Source: Metabacillus malikii
GTDB taxonomy: Bacteria > Bacillota > Bacilli > Bacillales > Bacillaceae
Direction of reading: 5' to 3'
Length of the DNA stretch: 64,000 bases
Assembly: GCF_030813355.1 (NCBI RefSeq)
Contig: NZ_JAUSUD010000020.1
Coordinates: 1 to 64,000, forward strand
Of the stretch, positions 35,783 through 43,994 are shown in pieces. A program made the translations under genes and the position numbers. The notes under the pieces were generated by a model that had not been told where the DNA came from, made no database searches, and saw only the letters and a list, made by a program, of their open reading frames with translations. Numbering within the stretch: the first letter of the stretch is position 1; every line of letters starts with the position of its first letter.

Positions 35783-35907
35783 CGTGAATTTTTCCATAAA
35801 ACAATTAATAGCTTTCAACATCTTCATTTCTTTTTTATAATTAAGCCTATAATAGGAAGCAAAACTGAAACAATATAGAGAATTCCATAGTATTAAAGGA
35901 GCAAATA

Positions 35908-36801
35908 ATGTTAGACAACCTAAAAAAACACTATAAAGATGCAATGACATTAACATATGAAGCAACGAATTTGGATTATGAATGGTTTCGAACGGAGCTC
36001 GGCCAAACATTTGGTATTCTGAAAGCCTCAATTTCTGAAAAGGAAAGGGAATTACTTATCTCACTTTTTCAATTAATCACTCCTACATTTGAAGATTCGT
36101 ATACAAATGTAGAAAGGAAATGGTTTGACTATTTATTTTTACAAACGAGTCATCCATCACCTTTGTCTAGTGATCAATCAACGATCCGCTTTTACTATTT
36201 TTTCTTAAAACAATCCATTGACGATAAGCAAAACTTCGAGGAGGCTGTTCATGGAATTATCAATTCTAACCTTGTGATATGGCTAAGTTTATCACACGGA
36301 ATTATTATTGATGAAAGCCCATCAAATACATTTGAAATTGACTCATTAAAAGATTTAACTGACACACTTACAACGGATTTATACGTTGAACCGTATCTAT
36401 ATATTGGACAACTTCAAAAAAATGACGATGACTTAAAGGATAAATTTACACTTGAGCATACATGTTTCCAAACGCTTCATCAATATGCTCACCAAGAAAA
36501 AGCACTAACCTTTTACGAAGCATTTCCATTACTTATTTTTGTTTCACCAGCTAGTATTCAAAAAGGGATATTATCAAACCATTTAGTTGAAGCAATTAAT
36601 GATAAAGAAACACTTCATACAATTGAGGCTTTCTTACAATCTAATTTAAATGCTTCATCGACTGCAAAACGATTATTCATTCATCGCAACAGCCTACAAT
36701 ATCGCCTTGAGAAACTATTAGAAAAAACCGGTTTAGATATTCGGAACTTTTCAAACGCTGTTTTTTTATTTTTAGCAATTATACTTATGCAACATAAGTA
36801 A
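35908..36801 (+). CDS. PucR-type helix-turn-helix protein
   Basis: A 297-residue regulator. The N-terminal 230 residues have no obvious domain. The C-terminus SSTAKRLFIHRNSLQYRLEKLLEKTGLDIRNF, split here as SSTAKRLFIHRNSLQYRLEK plus tail, is the PucR C-terminal HTH. Related genes sit beside the sugar-ABC ATPase gene in other Bacillaceae, and msmX follows here on the same strand. AAAGGAG precedes the ATG. Target genes unknown. Confidence 0.75.
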   Translation: MLDNLKKHYKDAMTLTYEATNLDYEWFRTELGQTFGILKASISEKERELLISLFQLITPTFEDSYTNVERKWFDYLFLQTSHPSPLSSDQSTIRFYYFFLKQSIDDKQNFEEAVHGIINSNLVIWLSLSHGIIIDESPSNTFEIDSLKDLTDTLTTDLYVEPYLYIGQLQKNDDDLKDKFTLEHTCFQTLHQYAHQEKALTFYEAFPLLIFVSPASIQKGILSNHLVEAINDKETLHTIEAFLQSNLNASSTAKRLFIHRNSLQYRLEKLLEKTGLDIRNFSNAVFLFLAIILMQHK

Positions 36802-36818
36802 AACCTATTGTTTTTGTA

Positions 36819-36843
36819 GGCTGTTTTCGTAAACATAGTTGCT
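36819..36843 (-). repeat. family C dispersed 25-mer (reverse)
   Basis: GGCTGTTTTCGTAAACATAG on the plus strand; the reverse complement matches the other C copies. It lies 20 bp before a complete family A element. Confidence 0.7.
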
Positions 36844-36862
36844 TTTACCTGAGTTGTCGTTT

Positions 36863-36995
36863 AGGGTTTGTCTCCTCTTGCAGTACTCGCTTTCCGCGGG
36901 GTGGGTGGTGAGCCTCCTCAGCGTAAACGCCTGCTCACGTCTCACCTCTCCCACGCATCCCGCAGGAGTCTCGCACTTTAAGCTCCGACAAACCC
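36863..36995. repeat. family A repeat (complete copy)
   Basis: A 133-bp palindromic element with perfect 9-bp terminal inverted repeats GGGTTTGTC/GACAAACCC. The body contains TTTCCGCGGGGTGGGTGG and CCCGCAGGAGTCTCGCAC. The copy at 46979-47107 has different but again self-complementary ends. Confidence 0.85.
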
Positions 36996-37095
36996 TTAAA
37001 AAAGGTTAGTGCAAAAAGCCACAATCTTTTAGAAAAGAGCCTTTTTGTATTTCGTTCATTCTGACAATAATTGTCTCCCTAAAAAGAAAGTGTTT

Positions 37096-37137
37096 ACAAG
37101 TTGCACAAAAGCGCCCAGATTTTTTCGTGCAACTTGT
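37096..37137. promoter_or_regulatory. 11-bp perfect inverted repeat upstream of msmX
   Basis: ACAAGTTGCAC (37096-37106) and GTGCAACTTGT (37127-37137) separated by 20 bp, immediately upstream of the -35 element. No T-tract follows, so it is not a standard terminator. It could be an operator, possibly for the adjacent PucR-type regulator, or an attenuating hairpin. Confidence 0.5.
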
Positions 37138-37140
37138 ACG

Positions 37141-37192
37141 TTTACATATTTAGTTGTAATCCCTTACAATAAACACATGATAAACGCTTTCA
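37141..37192 (+). promoter_or_regulatory. msmX promoter with cre-like site
   Basis: TTTACA (37141-37146), 18-bp spacer, TACAAT (37165-37170). GATAAACGCTTTCA at 37179-37192 matches the cre consensus at 12 of 14 positions. It covers the expected start of transcription, so CcpA binding there would repress. Confidence 0.55.
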
Positions 37193-37211
37193 AAAACGAG
37201 GAGGAAATAAC

Positions 37212-38321
37212 ATGGCAGAATTAAAATTAGAGCATATTTATAAAATTTATGATAATAAAGTAACAGCGGTTGAAGACTTCAACCTTCACATTCAAGATAA
37301 AGAATTTATCGTATTCGTAGGTCCTTCTGGATGTGGTAAATCAACGACACTTCGTATGGTTGCAGGTCTTGAAGAAATTTCAAAAGGTGATTTCTACATC
37401 GATGGAAAACGTATGAATGACGTTGCTCCTAAAGATCGTGATATCGCGATGGTATTCCAAAACTATGCATTATACCCACATATGAACGTATATGATAATA
37501 TGGCTTTCGGATTAAAACTTCGTAAATTACCAAAAGACGAAATCGAGCGTCGTGTAAATGATGCAGCTAAGATTCTTGGTCTTGAACAATATTTACAACG
37601 TAAACCAAAAGCTTTATCTGGTGGTCAACGTCAACGTGTTGCATTAGGTCGTGCGATCGTTCGTGATGCAAAAGTATTCTTAATGGATGAACCGTTATCA
37701 AACCTTGATGCTAAACTACGTGTACAAATGCGTGCTGAAATCACAAAATTACACCAACGTTTACAAACAACAACAATTTATGTAACACATGACCAAACTG
37801 AAGCGATGACAATGGCTACTCGTCTTGTTGTATTAAAAGACGGTATTATCCAACAAGTTGGTTCACCTAAAGAAGTTTATGACAAGCCTGAAAATGCATT
37901 CGTTGGTGGATTCATCGGATCACCTGCAATGAACTTCTTTACTGGTAAATTAACTGATGGAAAATTTGAAATCGGTAAAACAAGTGTAGCTGTTCCAGAA
38001 GGAAAAATGAAATATCTTCGTGAACAAGGCTATGTAAACAAAGAAGTTCTTATGGGTGTTCGTCCTGAAGATATCCATGATGAGCCTGTTTTCATTGAAG
38101 CATCACAAGGTACTAAAGTTACTGCTAAAATTGAAGTTGCTGAATTAATGGGTGCTGAAACAATGCTTTATTCTGAAATTGATGGTCAAACATTCGTAGC
38201 ACGTGTTGATTCACGTACTGATATTAAACCAGGTCAAGCTTTAGATTTAGCATTAGATATGAACAAAGCACACTTCTTTGACACAGAAACTGAAAGCAGA
38301 ATTCGCCCAGCTGGTGAATAA
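37212..38321 (+). CDS. msmX: sugar ABC transporter ATPase MsmX/UgpC
   Basis: A 369-residue multi-use ATPase of carbohydrate importers. Walker A GPSGCGKST (37-45), signature LSGGQRQRVALGRAIVRDAK, Walker B FLMDEPLSNLDAKLR, H-loop THDQTEAM. A C-terminal OB/TOBE regulatory domain (about 240-369) has GVRPEDIHDEPVF. In B. subtilis one such ATPase energises several sugar importers, which explains a location away from permease genes. Codon use is biased to GGT/CGT, as in highly expressed genes. GAGGAGG precedes the ATG. Confidence 0.93.
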   Translation: MAELKLEHIYKIYDNKVTAVEDFNLHIQDKEFIVFVGPSGCGKSTTLRMVAGLEEISKGDFYIDGKRMNDVAPKDRDIAMVFQNYALYPHMNVYDNMAFGLKLRKLPKDEIERRVNDAAKILGLEQYLQRKPKALSGGQRQRVALGRAIVRDAKVFLMDEPLSNLDAKLRVQMRAEITKLHQRLQTTTIYVTHDQTEAMTMATRLVVLKDGIIQQVGSPKEVYDKPENAFVGGFIGSPAMNFFTGKLTDGKFEIGKTSVAVPEGKMKYLREQGYVNKEVLMGVRPEDIHDEPVFIEASQGTKVTAKIEVAELMGAETMLYSEIDGQTFVARVDSRTDIKPGQALDLALDMNKAHFFDTETESRIRPAGE

Positions 38322-38335
38322 TATATAAATAGTAA

Positions 38336-38372
38336 AAAACGGGAGACACTGTAGGTTGTGTCGCCCGTTTTT
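38336..38372 (+). terminator. msmX terminator
   Basis: AAACGGGAGACAC (38337-38349) pairs with GTGTCGCCCGTTT (38358-38370), with one mismatch and a T-tract. Confidence 0.8.
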
Positions 38373-38615
38373 TTATTCCTTAATGGAATTTACCTCTTCA
38401 TGCTGACAAGAGGTACAATAGAAATAATGGCTGCATGTATGATCCTCTAACGATGTTAAGTTCCCATCGAATAATTTCATCATATCAATATCCATATATG
38501 CACTATAATCATCTAAATAATCCGTAATCTTTCCTTTATCCTCCATCATTGTCTGACAGTTTGGGCATTGAATCATGCTGCTTTCAAATCCATTACATAA
38601 AGGACATAAATCCAT
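38373..38615 (-). CDS. small zinc-ribbon protein
   Basis: An 80-residue protein with CPLC (4-7), CPNC (17-20) and CSHYFYCTSC near the C-terminus, so two or more Cys pairs can hold zinc. The middle is acidic (YLDDYSAYMDIDMMKLFDG). AAAGGGGATGG precedes the ATG in the minus-strand reading. It is convergent with msmX and shares its terminator region. Function unknown. Confidence 0.65.
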   Translation of the reverse strand: MDLCPLCNGFESSMIQCPNCQTMMEDKGKITDYLDDYSAYMDIDMMKLFDGNLTSLEDHTCSHYFYCTSCQHEEVNSIKE

Positions 38616-38850
38616 AAGTCCATCCCCTTTACCTCTTCATACATTTAGAATTTGTTATGAAACATGATTATATGTACAAGTCAGAAGCCGCTAAAGAATT
38701 ATTTTGTATTTACTTGGGACTTTTTTTCAAAAATCTCTTTGTACTTTTCAAAAGGTAATGTGGTTTGAAATAACGATTTGACATTTTGAAAGAATGTTTT
38801 CGTATTAAGGCTGTTTTTGGAGAAATTATTGGTTTATACATAGTTGACGT

Positions 38851-39086
38851 TTTGGGTTGGTCTCCTCTTGCAGTACTCACGAAAGGAGCAGGATGGGTAG
38901 TGAGCCTCATAGATCGTTGTTGCACGAACAAGCAAACTCCAGATCATCTCCTTACGATAAATCATCATCGATTCCTTCGGTCTAAGTAGGTGCCCCTCCA
39001 GTTTATATGTCGATGGGCAAGCCGGCTACGCTTATCGTTCTCCTCGGAGTAAACGCCTGCTCACGTCTCACCTCATACATGAGAGA
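38851..39086. repeat. composite repeat: family A interrupted by family B (copy 2)
   Basis: Family A starts at TTGGGTTGGTCTCC. It is interrupted from about 38906 to 39032 by a B-like insert ending in GGCTACGCTT (reverse orientation), and resumes at CTCCTCGGAGTAAACGCC. The A-B junctions match the copies at 9.3 and 47.2 kb. The remainder of 38616-39150 has no gene. Confidence 0.75.
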
Positions 39087-39152
39087 GATTAGTTACTTGT
39101 ATAAAAGAAATGGAGAAATTCAATCGCTAGGAAAAATTTACCGAAGTTTTTT

Positions 39153-39182
39153 CGTATAAAATATCTCTATCGATCCATAATA
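39153..39182 (+). promoter_or_regulatory. sigma-G-type promoter for the SASP gene
   Basis: CGTATA (39153-39158), 17-bp spacer, CATAATA (39176-39182), close to the forespore sigma-G consensus. It would give a leader of about 135 nt that contains the tRNA-like element. Confidence 0.5.
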
Positions 39183-39225
39183 CTTAGTAACAACGGTGGC
39201 ACACACCAAAAAGCACCTACATCAC

Positions 39226-39296
39226 TGGGTTAAGCCGAGTTAGGCAATGAATCATTTCTGGTTCATTATTTGGTGCAAATCCAAATAACCCAACCA
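39226..39296 (+). tRNA. tRNA-Gln-like element with encoded CCA, probably pseudo-tRNA
   Basis: Seventy-one bases fold as a cloverleaf. Acceptor TGGGTTA/TAACCCA (7 bp), then discriminator A and CCA. D stem GCC/GGC, anticodon stem ATGAA/TTCAT, T stem TTTGG/CCAAA with a 7-nt loop TGCAAAT. Order and ends resemble Bacillus tRNA-Gln, with paired C-to-T and G-to-A changes that keep stems. It departs from a working tRNA: the D loop is short and lacks GG, the T loop has G for T55, and the anticodon loop is 10 nt (or 6 nt if the stem is extended). It lies in the SASP leader, 13 bases before GAGGAG. Confidence 0.55.
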
Positions 39297-39325
39297 ATAA
39301 AAATTTTCTGAGGAGATGAATACAG

Positions 39326-39544
39326 ATGTCACAAAATAGTTCAAACAGCAATTCGTCAAATCAACTAGTAGTACCTGGAGCAGCACAAGCAATTGACCAA
39401 ATGAAGTATGAAATTGCTTCTGAATTTGGTGTTAACTTAGGTGCTGAAACAACTTCTCGTGCTAACGGTTCTGTTGGTGGAGAAATTACAAAACGTTTAG
39501 TATCTATGGCTCAACAATCTATGAGCGGTTTTTCACAACAATAA
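39326..39544 (+). CDS. alpha/beta-type small acid-soluble spore protein
   Basis: A 72-residue DNA-binding spore protein. Diagnostic segments are [20 protein letters not shown], with the GPR protease site in the following EFGV region, and [14 protein letters not shown]. These proteins coat spore DNA and are degraded on germination. The N-terminus is rich in Ser and Asn. GAGGAGATG precedes the ATG, and a perfect terminator follows. The leader is unusually long and holds a tRNA-like fold. Confidence 0.95.
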   Translation: MSQNSSNSNSSNQLVVPGAAQAIDQMKYEIASEFGVNLGAETTSRANGSVGGEITKRLVSMAQQSMSGFSQQ

Positions 39545-39564
39545 TAATTAAATAATATGGCTAT

Positions 39565-39591
39565 GAGACCGGCTATCTAAGCCGGTCTCTT
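39565..39591 (+). terminator. SASP terminator
   Basis: GAGACCGGCT (39565-39574), loop ATCTA, AGCCGGTCTC (39580-39589), then TTTAATT. Confidence 0.85.
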
Positions 39592-39676
39592 TAATTAATG
39601 TATCAAACAAGTTTACCCGACCATATATTATTGTAAGCGGATTATAATATCCACTTCAATTAAAGGGGCGGTTTAT

Positions 39677-39796
39677 ATGTTTGATGCGATTGACTGGAAA
39701 TTAGTTAGCTTTGTAGGCTATACATTATTTCATGAATATATTGTGTATATGCGTTATCCACAAGTTCATTATTGGGACCTAAGAAAAGGAAAATAA
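39677..39796 (+). CDS. 39-residue protein of unknown function
   Basis: A short reading frame starting MFDAIDWKLVSFVGYTLFHE and ending YWDLRKGK. It is preceded by AAAGGGGCGG (39662-39671) at a good distance from ATG 39677. It is rich in Tyr, Trp and Phe. Not recognised. The strong ribosome binding site and isolated position make it a plausible real miniprotein. Confidence 0.5.
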   Translation: MFDAIDWKLVSFVGYTLFHEYIVYMRYPQVHYWDLRKGK

Positions 39797-39846
39797 GATT
39801 GCTGACAGATTGAGTCAGCACCTACATAAGCTCCCTTCAATCAATT

Positions 39847-40173
39847 TTACTCTTCAACGACAACTGCTGTTCCATATGCAATAATTTCAGAAGCATTTTG
39901 CATCACAGCAGATGATTCTAACCTCATACAGACGATTGCATTTGCACCTTTTTGTTTTGCATCTTCAACCATTCTCCCAATGGCTTTCTTTCTTGCCTCT
40001 TCCATCATTTCTGTATATTCTCCTAACTCTCCACCTACAATTGTTTTTAAACCTGCCATAATATCTTTCCCAATATGTTTTGATTGAACTGTACTTCCTC
40101 TTACAAATCCTTTCAATTCCTTCGTTTGTTTACCAGGTACTGTTTCAGTAGTCACGATAATCATTACTTTCAT
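39847..40173 (-). CDS. YbjQ/DUF74 heavy-metal-binding-like protein
   Basis: A 108-residue soluble protein of the YbjQ (UPF0145) family, with IVTTETVPGKQTKELKGFVRG, TIVGGELGEYTEMMEEARKKA and GANAIVCMRLESS as family-defining segments. Members form pentameric rings; the function is not settled. Its start overlaps the end of the upstream membrane protein gene by 29 bases, so the two are co-transcribed. Confidence 0.88.
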   Translation of the reverse strand: MKVMIIVTTETVPGKQTKELKGFVRGSTVQSKHIGKDIMAGLKTIVGGELGEYTEMMEEARKKAIGRMVEDAKQKGANAIVCMRLESSAVMQNASEIIAYGTAVVVEE

Positions 40174-40348
40174 CCTCCTTTTTTTCTTTTAGTCTTAACC
40201 TAAGTAAAGCTAATAATAGAACAGCTAACGAAATACCATAAATAACAAAAAGAATTAATGCTGTTTGCAAATGTATAAACAAAAAGATAATACCGATAAT
40301 CTGCGTAAAGACGGCTATAATCATACTAATGTATTTTACTTTTTCCAC
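40145..40348 (-). CDS. small two-helix membrane protein preceding ybjQ-like gene
   Basis: About 67 residues from GTG 40348 with GGAAGG upstream; in-frame ATGs further upstream lack a site. Two hydrophobic segments (ISMIIAVFTQIIGIIFLFIH and LILFVIYGISLAVLLLAL) are followed by a highly charged tail. The C-terminal codons overlap the YbjQ-like gene. Function unknown. Confidence 0.55.
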   Translation of the reverse strand: MEKVKYISMIIAVFTQIIGIIFLFIHLQTALILFVIYGISLAVLLLALLRLRLKEKKEDESNDYRDY

Positions 40349-40675
40349 CTCTAACATCCTTCCACATTCTATATTACAACTATAGCTTTTTTTCATATGA
40401 AACAGAATCTTTTTTATTGTTGTTTTCATATAAATAGTTGCGATTTACGAAGAATCATTAATGGTCTAAAACTCGAGGCAATTAAGAGCTAGGAGGCTGG
40501 AATTTATATGCGTAAATCAGCATTTGTATGGGAACGATGGTAGAACATTAAGTTAGATGAGGTGGTCTCGATTCATTGCAGTGATATTTCTTACGATTCA
40601 ACCTATCCATGAAACCCAATACTCCGCATCTCTCTTACAAGTTTTGTACTGTTCTGTATTTTTCTTCAAATTATT
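40349..40675. other. intergenic region upstream of hemAT
   Basis: No gene longer than a dozen codons is supported. AGGAGG (40491-40496) precedes an 11-codon frame MRKSAFVWERW at 40508-40543, which is too short to call. Confidence 0.3.
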
Positions 40676-40701
40676 TAAAAAAATACAAATTATGCCGATA
40701 T
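40676..40701 (+). promoter_or_regulatory. sigma-D promoter of hemAT
   Basis: TAAA (40676-40679), 14-bp spacer, GCCGATAT (40694-40701): an exact match to the sigma-D (motility/chemotaxis) -10 element. It lies 32 bases before the hemAT start codon. Confidence 0.8.
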
Positions 40702-40732
40702 ATATATTATCTGTTTATAAAGGAGTTATATT

Positions 40733-42037
40733 ATGGGTTTTTTTAATTTCAATCGAAAAAAAGAGCTAGAACTAAGTGCTGGTACATTTGAAACAACAAC
40801 TACTAGAGTTGACTTATCAATACAGAATCCTTCTCTAATAAGACAAATAGAAATGATTCATTTTACAGAAAATGATTTGTATCGAATCAATCGCCTAAAA
40901 CCTTATATTGAAGATAATATTGACGATATCGTTGATGCCTTTTATCAGTCCTTTGAGTCTGAAAAGGCACTTATCTCAATCATAAACAAACATAGTTCTG
41001 TTGAAAAATTAAAACAAACATTGCAAAAACATATTATTTCAATGTTCTCAGGTCAATTTACGGAAGTCGATGTTGCACGTATTCAAAAGATTGCGTATAT
41101 CCATGTGAAAATAGGCTTGGAGGCAAAGTGGTATATGGCAGCCTTTCAGCCATTACTAGCAAAAGTACTCGAAACAATTGAACCTTATATTGAATCGAAG
41201 CTAGAGCTTCTCGAAACAATTCAAAGCTGTACAAAAATAATCAGTCTTGAACAGCAAATCGTTCTTGAAGCATACGATAAAGAATATGATGCAGTCCGTA
41301 GTAAAAATGAGGCTGAGAAGGAAGCGATTAGACAGGAAGTAACGAAACTTGCGAGTATATTAGCAAATGCAAGTGAGGATACGAATGCCTCGATACAAGA
41401 AGTGCTAGGAAAATCTAGAGAGATTGCTCACAACGCAATCAATAATCTTGAAGTTGCTTCGACAGCTGAAGACCAAGCCTTAAAAGGAAAAACTGACTTA
41501 GCAAACCAAAACGAGTTAATGCTAACGATTGAAACACATACTGAAGCAGTGTTAAAACAAATGACTCAACTAGAACATACATCTGAACAAATTAACCATG
41601 TCGTATCCATTGTTACTTCAATTGCTGAGCAAACGAATTTACTTGCTTTAAATGCAGCAATTGAATCGGCTCGTGCTGGGGAATATGGAAAAGGGTTTGC
41701 TGTTGTAGCAAATGAAGTTAGGAAGCTGGCAGAGGAAACAAAAAAATCTGTACAAGGTGTTTCGGGTTTAATTACGAATATCCATGCACAAATTGATCAT
41801 ATTTCAAAAGCTATTAATCAAGTTGCTGATTTATCTACAAAAGGCACAACTGAAATGGAAAGTATGACTACCTTTTTTGACTCCATTTTAAACATCGTGA
41901 ACAGTAATAAACAGCAAAGTGAGCAATCAAAAATTGACTTGGCAAATTTTTCAGATATTATCGATGTTGTATCAAAATCAATTAATCAAATTGCTGAAAC
42001 ATCTGAAGGTTTAAAGGATTTAGCTGAAAATATTTGA
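40733..42037 (+). CDS. hemAT: haem-based aerotaxis transducer HemAT
   Basis: A 434-residue soluble globin-coupled sensor. The N-terminal globin domain (about 25-185) carries the proximal haem His124 in [16 protein letters not shown] and a distal-pocket FY pair near 70-71. A methyl-accepting signalling domain follows with the hairpin tip [19 protein letters not shown] and [18 protein letters not shown]. It senses oxygen and controls CheA. There is no membrane helix. AAAGGAG precedes the ATG; the sigma-D promoter implies co-regulation with motility genes. Confidence 0.95.
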   Translation: MGFFNFNRKKELELSAGTFETTTTRVDLSIQNPSLIRQIEMIHFTENDLYRINRLKPYIEDNIDDIVDAFYQSFESEKALISIINKHSSVEKLKQTLQKHIISMFSGQFTEVDVARIQKIAYIHVKIGLEAKWYMAAFQPLLAKVLETIEPYIESKLELLETIQSCTKIISLEQQIVLEAYDKEYDAVRSKNEAEKEAIRQEVTKLASILANASEDTNASIQEVLGKSREIAHNAINNLEVASTAEDQALKGKTDLANQNELMLTIETHTEAVLKQMTQLEHTSEQINHVVSIVTSIAEQTNLLALNAAIESARAGEYGKGFAVVANEVRKLAEETKKSVQGVSGLITNIHAQIDHISKAINQVADLSTKGTTEMESMTTFFDSILNIVNSNKQQSEQSKIDLANFSDIIDVVSKSINQIAETSEGLKDLAENI

Positions 42038-42040
42038 TAG

Positions 42041-42080
42041 AAAGGTAAGCCTCATTTTAATATCAATGAGGCTCACCTTT
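42041..42080 (+). terminator. hemAT terminator
   Basis: AAAGGTAAGCCTCATT (42041-42056) pairs with AATGAGGCTCACCTTT (42065-42080), with one mismatch. Confidence 0.75.
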
Positions 42081-42392
42081 ATATTTTCGAAAGTTTATCA
42101 TGATTGAATATTTCAAAATATAATAACCCAGTATTGAACAACTATAAGGATTTGGAATTCCTTACTTTTATCTACATGACATCCCCCCTTTTTTCCACTG
42201 ATTATTCTGTAATTAAGAGGAGTTTTCAATACAGATAACCAAAACATTATACAATTATAATTATTCTTATCCTCCTCTTTGAATGTTTCCTTTAAACAAT
42301 TGACTTCCATTACTAGATTGATATAATACTTTTATGCATAAAAGCGTTTAAGTTATAAAGTTACGTATTATATCTTCTTTAAGGAGTAAAAA
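42081..42392. other. hemAT-nhaC intergenic
   Basis: About 310 bases. A minus-strand frame of 65 codons exists but has no ribosome binding site at a start codon. Nothing else stands out. GGAG lies 7 bases before nhaC. Confidence 0.3.
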
Positions 42393-43760
42393 ATGAATAA
42401 TTCACAAAAACAGTTTCAATTTATAGATAGTTTACTGATTATAGCTATTATTTTAGCTGTTATCTTTAGCAGTCTCTTTCTTTTACATACTGAACCACAT
42501 ATTGCCCTATTAACATGTATTGTATTCGTAACAGTTATCGGTTTAATAAAGGGATACAAATGGGGTGAGCTTGAAAAAGGAATAATAAAGGGAATTCAAA
42601 GTGGTGTGCAGCCGATAATTATTTTAGCTCTTATCGGTATCTTAATTGGAGCATGGATGAGCAGTGGAACAATTCCTACTGTTATCGTCTATGCATTAAA
42701 GGTAATTAATCCTAGCTATCTCCTCTTAACAACATTATTCTCATGTATGGTCATATCCAGTTTAGTCGGCAGTTCTTTTACAACAGTTAGTACAGTTGGT
42801 GTTGCATTAATGGGAGCAGGAATTGCAGTTGGATTACCAGTAGAGTGGGTTGCAGGTGCAATCATATCAGGAGCTTGCTTTGGTGATAAAATGTCGCCAA
42901 TGTCAGATACTACAAATTTCGCTTCAGGAGTAGGTTCAGTTGAATTGTTTACACATATCCGCCATATGGCAAAGACAACGATACCTTCCATCGCCATTAC
43001 AGCAATCATTTTTTTCGTGCTAGGCAAAACGGAAACGATTGAAACGGCTTCATTTACAAATATCTCTAATATGATTAACGTAATAGAAAATCTTTTTGAC
43101 ACGAGCTTATTAACTTTATTATCACCTATACTAGTCATCATTTTAGCAATGAAAAGAGTTTCTGTTATTCCCTCTTTAGTAATCGGAATTATTACAGCAG
43201 GTATTACTGCATGGTTCACCCAAGGTGTCCCGTTGAATCAGTTTCTAGCTGTCTTACAGAACGGCACAACGTATGCAATCGACAATAATCAAATCATGAC
43301 GATGTTAAACAGGGGTGGCCTGCAATCAATGATGTGGTCAATCTCCCTCATTCTTATTGCCTTTGCATTTGGTGGATTACTCGATGTATTAAAAATCATT
43401 CCTATAATATTAAATGGTCTGATTAGTCGCGTTAAAACAAAGGGACACCTTATTTTATCTACAGCAGCATCCTCTTTTGGCGTAAATTTACTTACAGGTG
43501 AACAGTATTTATCAATATTAATTCCAGGGCAATCGTTTAGAGGTTTATATGATCAAATGAATATTAAAAGAAAGTACTTATCTCGTACACTTGAAGATGC
43601 TGGAACATTAATGAATCCATTAATTCCGTGGGCCGTTAGTGGCGCCTTTTTTGCACAAACGTTAGAAGTTAGTGTAATTAATTATTTACCTTTTGCATTC
43701 TTTTTATATTTATCTCCTCTATTTACGATTATTTATGGTTTTGCAATAAGAAAAGCGTAA
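42393..43760 (+). CDS. nhaC: Na+/H+ antiporter NhaC
   Basis: A 455-residue antiporter with 11-12 membrane segments. The conserved polar stretches GDKMSPMSDTTNFASG (about 168-183) and LLTGEQYLSILIPGQ (about 370-384) are NhaC-family ion-path motifs. It exports sodium in exchange for protons. The last codons and the TAA (IRKA stop) lie within a family B repeat starting at 43750, so the repeat supplies the C-terminus. Confidence 0.9.
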   Translation: MNNSQKQFQFIDSLLIIAIILAVIFSSLFLLHTEPHIALLTCIVFVTVIGLIKGYKWGELEKGIIKGIQSGVQPIIILALIGILIGAWMSSGTIPTVIVYALKVINPSYLLLTTLFSCMVISSLVGSSFTTVSTVGVALMGAGIAVGLPVEWVAGAIISGACFGDKMSPMSDTTNFASGVGSVELFTHIRHMAKTTIPSIAITAIIFFVLGKTETIETASFTNISNMINVIENLFDTSLLTLLSPILVIILAMKRVSVIPSLVIGIITAGITAWFTQGVPLNQFLAVLQNGTTYAIDNNQIMTMLNRGGLQSMMWSISLILIAFAFGGLLDVLKIIPIILNGLISRVKTKGHLILSTAASSFGVNLLTGEQYLSILIPGQSFRGLYDQMNIKRKYLSRTLEDAGTLMNPLIPWAVSGAFFAQTLEVSVINYLPFAFFLYLSPLFTIIYGFAIRKA

Positions 43761-43870
43761 GCGCATCGAACAGCCCCAAAAAGGATAAGTCTTAAATGAA
43801 GAGAAGATGTTTTTTGTCTTCATTTCATTTGCGGCTTTTACCTTTCGGGGCTAAGTGCTGTTGCTAGACA
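43750..43870. repeat. family B repeat (copy 2) overlapping the nhaC stop
   Basis: Begins GAAAAGCGTAAGCGC and ends TTGCTAGACA, with stem GAAGA...TCTTC. The TAA inside the first motif serves as the nhaC stop codon. Confidence 0.8.
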
Positions 43871-43994
43871 CTAAAAAAGGAACAAATTTTATACTGACAA
43901 ATTAGTAATCAGCTTTTTCTATAAATTTCGACAAATCCAAACTATTTGTTGATTAATTTATCTATCTCCTATATGATTGATAATAGAACACTCA

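Noticed and set aside
35711-36031. 106-codon minus-strand frame opposite the start of the PucR-type gene
   Set aside because: It overlaps a perfect plus-strand terminator and the real gene's start; composition and lack of a ribosome binding site mark it as a shadow.
37096-37137. Inverted repeat upstream of msmX as an intrinsic terminator
   Set aside because: There is no T-tract after either arm, and it lies directly against promoter elements.
40508-40543. 11-codon frame MRKSAFVWERW after AGGAGG
   Set aside because: It has a good ribosome binding sequence, but the spacing is long (11 bases) and it is too short to support without comparative data.
40557-40769. 70-codon frame upstream of and overlapping hemAT
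   Set aside because: It covers the sigma-D promoter and hemAT ribosome binding site, has no Shine-Dalgarno sequence, and shows composition typical of non-coding AT-rich DNA.
42113-42310. 65-codon minus-strand frame between hemAT and nhaC
   Set aside because: The strong AAGGGGGG site in it leads to an ATG followed at once by a stop in a different frame; the frame itself has no supported start.
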